A stretch of 7,317 nucleotides of DNA, from NCBI GenBank assembly GCA_002788475.1, contig PFRK01000023.1, forward strand, positions 1 through 7,317, written 5' to 3'. This document shows, piece by piece, positions 3,900 to 7,317 of this stretch. Each line of letters starts with the position of its first letter. Position 1 is the stretch's first letter. The stretch is from Candidatus Nomurabacteria bacterium CG_4_9_14_0_2_um_filter_32_10. Its GTDB lineage: Bacteria > Patescibacteriota > Minisyncoccia > Phycocordibacterales > UBA9973. A program made the translations under genes and the position numbers. Under the pieces are notes generated by a model. The model saw nothing but the letters and a program-made list of their open reading frames with translations. It was not told where the DNA came from and ran no database searches.

Positions 3900-5894
3900 A
3901 TGGATTCATTCTTATTGTTTGCAATTATTAGTTCTGTCATAGCAATAGTTTACGGTTTATTCCTCGCTAAAATAATATTAAAAAAAAGTGAAGGTAATGA
4001 AAAGATGAAAGCTATAGCATCCGCAATAGCTGAAGGTGCAAAAGCATATTTAAATAGACAATATAAAACTATCGGCATCATCGCAGTCGTTCTATTCTTT
4101 ATTCTTTGGTTAGGATTAGGACTTACTTCAGCAGTCGGATTCATTTTAGGAGCAATACTTTCAGCTTTAGCTGGATATATCGGAATGAATGTCTCTGTTC
4201 GTGCAAATGTACGCACAGCCGAAGCTGCTAAAAGTGGACTAAAAGAAGCATTATCTGTCGCTTTCAAAGGAGGAACAGTTACAGGACTCCTCGTCGTTGG
4301 GCTTGCTCTTTTAGGAGTAACAGTATTTTTTGCAATAACCGGTGATGTAAAAGCTCTCATTGGTTTTGGTTTTGGAGGATCTCTAATATCAATATTCGCT
4401 CGTCTAGGTGGAGGAATTTTTACTAAAGCTGCTGATGTCGGAGCTGACCTAGTAGGAAAATTAGAAGCTGGTATTCCTGAAGATGACCCGAGAAATCCAG
4501 CAGTCATCGCTGACAATGTCGGAGACAATGTCGGAGACTGTGCTGGAATGGCAGCTGATCTTTTTGAAACTTATGCTGTAACTTCTATCGCTGTGATGCT
4601 ACTAGGGTCTCTTCTCTTTCCAGAATTAAAAAACTCTCTCATTTATCCTTTAGCCTTAGGAGGAGCCGCAGCACTCGCTTCAATCGTAGGAACTTTTTTT
4701 GTACGATTAGGAAAACTTCAAAATATTATGGGTGCTCTTTACAAAGGACTCATTGCGACAGGTGTCATTTCAGCAATTCTTTTTTATCCAATTACAAAAA
4801 TACTTATGGGAGAAAATGGAATTTATAGTACTTCAAATCTATTTTTTGCTTCTCTCGTCGGACTCGTTATCACTGCCCTACTCGTAATGATCACTGAATA
4901 CTTTACTTCATCAAAATATTCTCCAGTAAAATCAATCGCGACAGCTTCTCTCTCAGGACATGGTACAAATATTATTCAAGGATTAGCAATTTCAATGAAA
5001 TCGACTGCTTGGCCTCTCATCGTTATCGTCGCTGGAATTTTACTTTCCTATAATTTTGCTGGACTTTATGGCATAGCTATCGCTGTAATGAGTATGCTCT
5101 CAATGGCAGGTATCATAGTCGCTATTGATTCTTATGGACCTATTACAGATAACGCTGGAGGAATAGCTGAAATGTCAGGTATGAATAAAGAAGTACGCAT
5201 TGTCACAGATGCTCTTGATTCAGTAGGTAATACAACAAAAGCTGTCACTAAAGGTTATGCTATCGGTTCAGCTGGTCTTGCCGCTTTAGTCTTATTTGCT
5301 TCTTATACTCAAGAATTTTCAAATGCTGGAATAAATTTAAATTTTACTATCGAAGATCCTAAACTTATTGCTGGACTTTTCTTAGGTGGACTACTACCAT
5401 ATTATTTCGGTGCTTTATGTATGGAGGCAGTAGGTAAAACGGCAGGAAAGGTTGTGGAAGAAGTACGCCGACAATTTAAAGAAATAAAAGGAATTATGGA
5501 AGGCACTGCAAAACCAGAATATGGAAAATGTGTGGACCTCGTCACAACAAGTGCAATTAAACAAATGATTCTCCCTGCTCTTATTCCAGTAGTTGCGCCA
5601 ATATTAGTCGGTTTTCTACTCGGACCAGTTGCATTGGGTGGACTTCTCGTCGGATCTATTATTACTGGACTCTTCGTCGCTATATCAATGACATCAGGTG
5701 GTGGAGCTTGGGATAACGCTAAAAAATATATTGAGGAAGGAAATTTTGGAGGTAAAGGAAGTGAAGCACATAAAGCAGCTATTACTGGTGATACTGTCGG
5801 TGATCCTTATAAAGATACAGCTGGGCCTGCTATAAACCCAATGATAAAAATATTAAATATCGTAGCATTGCTCTTAGTAGCTTTTTTGATATAA
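3900..5894 (+). CDS. hppA: Membrane-bound proton-pumping pyrophosphatase, K+-independent class
   Basis: A 664-residue integral membrane enzyme that couples hydrolysis of pyrophosphate to ion export; about 16 hydrophobic helices fit the family size. Catalytic motifs are intact: DVGADLVGK at 179-187, [20 protein letters not shown] at 194-213, [15 protein letters not shown] at 411-425 and [21 protein letters not shown] at 630-650, plus the [10 protein letters not shown] helix at 603-612. Cation dependence is read from [10 protein letters not shown] (443-452): Lys447 and Thr450 replace the residues that create the K+ site, which is the mark of K+-independent pumps, and that class is known to pump protons. 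[15 protein letters not shown] (214-228) also agrees with it. The gene probably lets the cell recover energy from biosynthetic pyrophosphate, useful in an organism with reduced energy metabolism. It is alone between two composite leaders, with no Shine-Dalgarno before the ATG. Confidence 0.97.
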   Translation: MDSFLLFAIISSVIAIVYGLFLAKIILKKSEGNEKMKAIASAIAEGAKAYLNRQYKTIGIIAVVLFFILWLGLGLTSAVGFILGAILSALAGYIGMNVSVRANVRTAEAAKSGLKEALSVAFKGGTVTGLLVVGLALLGVTVFFAITGDVKALIGFGFGGSLISIFARLGGGIFTKAADVGADLVGKLEAGIPEDDPRNPAVIADNVGDNVGDCAGMAADLFETYAVTSIAVMLLGSLLFPELKNSLIYPLALGGAAALASIVGTFFVRLGKLQNIMGALYKGLIATGVISAILFYPITKILMGENGIYSTSNLFFASLVGLVITALLVMITEYFTSSKYSPVKSIATASLSGHGTNIIQGLAISMKSTAWPLIVIVAGILLSYNFAGLYGIAIAVMSMLSMAGIIVAIDSYGPITDNAGGIAEMSGMNKEVRIVTDALDSVGNTTKAVTKGYAIGSAGLAALVLFASYTQEFSNAGINLNFTIEDPKLIAGLFLGGLLPYYFGALCMEAVGKTAGKVVEEVRRQFKEIKGIMEGTAKPEYGKCVDLVTTSAIKQMILPALIPVVAPILVGFLLGPVALGGLLVGSIITGLFVAISMTSGGGAWDNAKKYIEEGNFGGKGSEAHKAAITGDTVGDPYKDTAGPAINPMIKILNIVALLLVAFLI

Positions 5895-5917
5895 TATACT
5901 CTAGGTCTGATTATAAT

Positions 5918-5951
5918 TATAAATTAAGGAGTTAACCGACTATAATTTATA
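5918..5951. other. AT-rich inverted repeat after hppA
   Basis: TATAAATTA (5918-5926) and TAATTTATA (5943-5951) form a 9-bp perfect stem around a 16-base loop. There is no GC in the stem and no T run, so termination is doubtful. TATAAT occurs twice (5912-5917, 5941-5946) and either could be the -10 box of the following gene, but I see no -35 partner. Confidence 0.4.
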
Positions 5952-5953
5952 TT

Positions 5954-6046
5954 ACCCCGTTAAATGTCCTTCGGACAATTTTTACGAAGTAAAAATTATT
6001 TAACAGGGTGACATTTTAAAATCGTTTCACTCATTTAAAATTAGTC
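5954..6046 (+). promoter_or_regulatory. Composite structured leader upstream of the secreted-protein gene
   Basis: ACCCCGTTAAAT (5954-5965) pairs with ATTTAACAGGGT (5998-6009), 11 of 12 bases. The stem encloses TGTCC-TTC-GGACA (5965-5977) and a 9-bp hairpin with loop GAA (5977-5997), giving a three-way junction. A third hairpin follows (ATTTTAAA at 6013-6020 with TTTAAAAT at 6034-6041). It ends AAAATTAGTCATG, almost identical to AAAATTAGTTATG before hppA. The inner hairpins differ from those of the hppA leader while the outer arms and 3' end are conserved, so the fold, not the inner sequence, seems to be kept. No Shine-Dalgarno is present. Confidence 0.65.
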
Positions 6047-6811
6047 ATGAAAAAATATATAAGTTTGTTTTTAGTTAGTGCATTGGTATTTTCGTTTTTC
6101 AATTCCTTTAATATAGTTCAAGCAAAAGAGAATTCTACAAAACTTTTCCAGGAATTTAATCTGGGGGTAAAAAATCTTAAAAACGAAATGGGGTTAAAAA
6201 ATGAAATCGACCTTGAAGAAGATACAGAAGTAAAAACTGAAGTTAGAACTGAAGTCAAAGCCAAAATAGAAAAAATGAAAGAAGAGATAAAAAATTTGCG
6301 AGAAATGACCAAGAATAAAATGGAAGGATTGAAAGAAATTCTCAAGAACGAAAAAGATGAAGCAAAAGCTAAAACATTGGAATTAAGAATTGTCGGAAGA
6401 GAGAAAGCACTAGAAAGATTTGATGCAGCCGTAGAGAGAATGACTGAATTAAAAAATAAAATTAATTCTCAAATTACTAAATTGGAGGCAAAAGGTGTAG
6501 AAATTACAGATGCTGAAAATCTTGTGGTAACAGCTGAAACAAAACTAAGTATTGCCAAAACAAAAATTACAGAAATAAATGCTGTACTCGTAGTATCTGC
6601 TGACAAACTTTCGCTAGAAGATAAAACTAAATTAAGAACATTATCCGGAGAAATACAAACTCTCATTAAAGAAATCCATCAGACGTTAAATGATACAGTA
6701 AAATCATTAAAAAATAATCTCAAAATCAGAATGGAAATAAAGACGGAAGCAGAAACATCATCAACCGATACAGATGTAAATGAAACTGATGAAGTTGAAG
6801 ACTCTGAATAA
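6047..6811 (+). CDS. Secreted coiled-coil protein of unknown function
   Basis: 254 residues. The N-terminus is a clear Sec signal peptide: MKKY, a hydrophobic stretch to about residue 20, and VQA at 24-26, giving likely cleavage before Lys27. The mature part is rich in Lys and Glu, with heptad-like helices at about 62-150 and 160-235, a small EVKTEVRTEV repeat at 61-70 and an acidic Asp/Glu/Thr-rich tail from about 235. The stretch ERFDAAVERMTELKNKIN, then ITKLEAKGVEITDAENLV (about 113-160), resembles a class of hypothetical exported proteins I associate with Patescibacteria; I know no function for it. No membrane anchor or catalytic motif is visible. It lies 34 bases before a one-helix membrane protein, probably in the same operon, suggesting a shared envelope role. 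The start follows the composite leader and has no Shine-Dalgarno. Confidence 0.85.
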   Translation: MKKYISLFLVSALVFSFFNSFNIVQAKENSTKLFQEFNLGVKNLKNEMGLKNEIDLEEDTEVKTEVRTEVKAKIEKMKEEIKNLREMTKNKMEGLKEILKNEKDEAKAKTLELRIVGREKALERFDAAVERMTELKNKINSQITKLEAKGVEITDAENLVVTAETKLSIAKTKITEINAVLVVSADKLSLEDKTKLRTLSGEIQTLIKEIHQTLNDTVKSLKNNLKIRMEIKTEAETSSTDTDVNETDEVEDSE

Positions 6812-6845
6812 AATAGATTATTAATTAACTAAAATAAATAATAAT

Positions 6846-7082
6846 ATGGAACCAGAAAAAAAATCAAACGGAGCACTTCTTGGATCAATAATAATCATTA
6901 TCATTCTTATTGTTGGTGGAATATATATTTGGCAATCAAAGGTACAAAAAGCTTTGGAAGAAAAGAATAAATTTGAATCAGAAAATGTAGTCCCAGCAGA
7001 TGAAAATGACTTAAATGCTCTAGAAGAAGATCTAAATACAGTTGATACCAATGTTGACGTTGATGTAGATAGTATTAACTAA
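6846..7082 (+). CDS. Small single-pass membrane protein with an acidic tail
   Basis: 78 residues: a short charged N-terminus (MEPEKKSNG), one strongly hydrophobic helix at about residues 10-28 (rich in Ile, ending GGIYIW), a basic/acidic segment QSKVQKALEEKNKFE, and an Asp/Glu-rich tail from about 45 ending with NVDVDVDSIN. With no cleavage site it should be an N-terminally anchored protein; the side on which the tail lies is uncertain. Its length, helix and acidic tail resemble small hypothetical proteins common in Patescibacteria; the function is unknown. It follows the secreted coiled-coil gene by 34 bases with no promoter or terminator visible between, so co-transcription is likely. No Shine-Dalgarno precedes the ATG. 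Confidence 0.8.
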   Translation: MEPEKKSNGALLGSIIIIIILIVGGIYIWQSKVQKALEEKNKFESENVVPADENDLNALEEDLNTVDTNVDVDVDSIN

Positions 7083-7085
7083 AAT

Positions 7086-7192
7086 AAAAAGATAAAAAAT
7101 AGCTACTTTCTCACGGCTCGCACTCGAACCTGAATGTGGTTTACGAATTTAATATTGCGTATGCCGAAGAAAGTACTATTTTATATCTTTTT
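7086..7192 (+). other. Rod-like 107-base inverted repeat (small RNA, double terminator or MITE-like element)
   Basis: The outer arms, 7086-7111 and 7168-7192, pair over 25 positions with one mismatch and one bulged C (7103). Inside, CGGC (7114-7117) pairs with GCCG (7163-7166) and CGCA (7119-7122) with TGCG (7156-7159); AACC (7127-7130) pairs with GGTT (7138-7141) around a 7-base loop. The pairing runs almost the whole length, so it would be a stable rod if transcribed. It begins four bases after a stop codon and is followed directly by an intrinsic terminator, as an RNA gene or a 3' UTR element would be. No convincing own promoter is seen. It does not carry the conserved apical motif of SRP RNA. 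Confidence 0.5.
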
Positions 7193-7229
7193 AGAAAAAT
7201 CCCCACTACTCTGAGGATTTTTCTTTTTT
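7193..7229 (+). terminator. Intrinsic terminator
   Basis: AGAAAAATCC (7193-7202) and GGATTTTTCT (7215-7224) form a 10-bp perfect stem with a 12-base loop, followed by TTTTT (7225-7229). It begins immediately after the rod-like element and should end transcription of the two envelope-protein genes and of that element. Confidence 0.8.
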
Positions 7230-7254
7230 GCATAAGTTCACATACATATGGCAC

Positions 7255-7271
7255 TCCTAATTAAATTAGGA
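7255..7271. repeat. Small triloop palindrome before the last gene start
   Basis: TCCTAAT, loop TAA, ATTAGGA (7-bp arms), with GCA (7251-7253) and TGC (7274-7276) able to extend it loosely. It overlaps the region where a ribosome would bind for the ATG at 7273, so it could hide that start. Confidence 0.55.
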
Positions 7272-7272
7272 A

Positions 7273-7317
7273 ATGCGTCAATTTAACAAATTTAAGGATA
7301 CAAAAGGTTTTATAACA
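7273..7317 (+). CDS. Possible start of a gene running off the right edge
   Basis: From ATG 7273 the frame stays open to the end of the window for 15 codons (MRQFNKFKDTKGFIT). Basic residues leading into KGF are reminiscent of the leader of type IV pilin-like or PilX-like proteins, in which a prepilin peptidase cuts after Gly, but the hydrophobic helix that would prove it lies outside the window. AGGA just before the ATG is too close to serve as a normal Shine-Dalgarno. An alternative ATG at 7248 stops after 12 codons. Confidence 0.4.
   Translation, partial: MRQFNKFKDTKGFIT

Noticed and set aside
3950..4528. A 192-codon open frame on the minus strand
   Set aside because: It is antisense to the pyrophosphatase gene, whose plus frame has all family motifs; the minus product is low-complexity and matches nothing I recognise.
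5928..5932. GGAGT as a Shine-Dalgarno
   Set aside because: It lies more than 100 bases from the next ATG and inside a hairpin loop, so it cannot serve the secreted-protein gene.
7121..7130. tRNA T-loop-like GGTTCGAGTG on the minus strand
   Set aside because: The flanking bases cannot form a T stem, and no acceptor, D or anticodon arm can be found around it.
7086..7192. Signal recognition particle RNA or 6S RNA
   Set aside because: The conserved SRP apical motif (GGAAG..AGCAGCC type) is missing, and the internal loops are too small for the large central bubble of 6S RNA.
7248..7286. A 12-codon frame from ATG 7248
   Set aside because: It is very short, has no ribosome binding site and overlaps the triloop palindrome; the open frame from 7273 is the better candidate.

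Overview
The window is AT-rich and reads like a chromosomal piece of a Patescibacteria/CPR (Parcubacteria-like) genome. The reasons are: low GC; a NusA whose C-terminal part has GC-rich palindromes inserted in frame; small secreted coiled-coil and one-helix proteins of a kind I associate with this group; almost no Shine-Dalgarno sequences; and many short hairpins with 3-base loops between genes. No rRNA or lineage marker is present, so the assignment is an inference.

Layout. Positions 1-18 hold only the start of a minus-strand gene leaving the window, with a textbook ribosome binding site. Positions 154-1389 are an accessory island: a REP-associated tyrosine transposase (RAYT, IS200-like HUH enzyme, 678-1349) with five copies of one palindrome (arms TGTGCAAAGT/ACTTTGCACA around a 3-base loop). 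Two copies flank the gene, one lies inside its coding sequence, and two bracket an orphan, start-less C-terminal sorting domain of the type IX secretion system (255-500) that still has its own terminator. Positions 1424-2286 encode an overlapping DUF6922 / AbiEii-family nucleotidyltransferase pair, probably a toxin-antitoxin or abortive-infection module.

From 2292 the content is core: promoter, leader hairpin and nusA (2448-3725), then a membrane pyrophosphatase of the K+-independent proton-pumping class (3900-5894), then a secreted coiled-coil protein (6047-6811) and a small single-helix membrane protein (6846-7082). The leaders of the pyrophosphatase and secreted-protein genes share one composite fold: an outer stem enclosing two triloop hairpins, a third hairpin, and AAAATTAGTYATG at the start codon. 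The window ends with a roughly 107-base rod-like inverted repeat, an intrinsic terminator and the first 15 codons of a possible gene.

The most notable points are the RAYT/palindrome island with its captured sorting domain, the -35 box of the RAYT promoter lying in a palindrome arm, two promoters whose -10 box sits exactly 6 bases before the ATG (predicted leaderless mRNAs), and the repeated composite leader.
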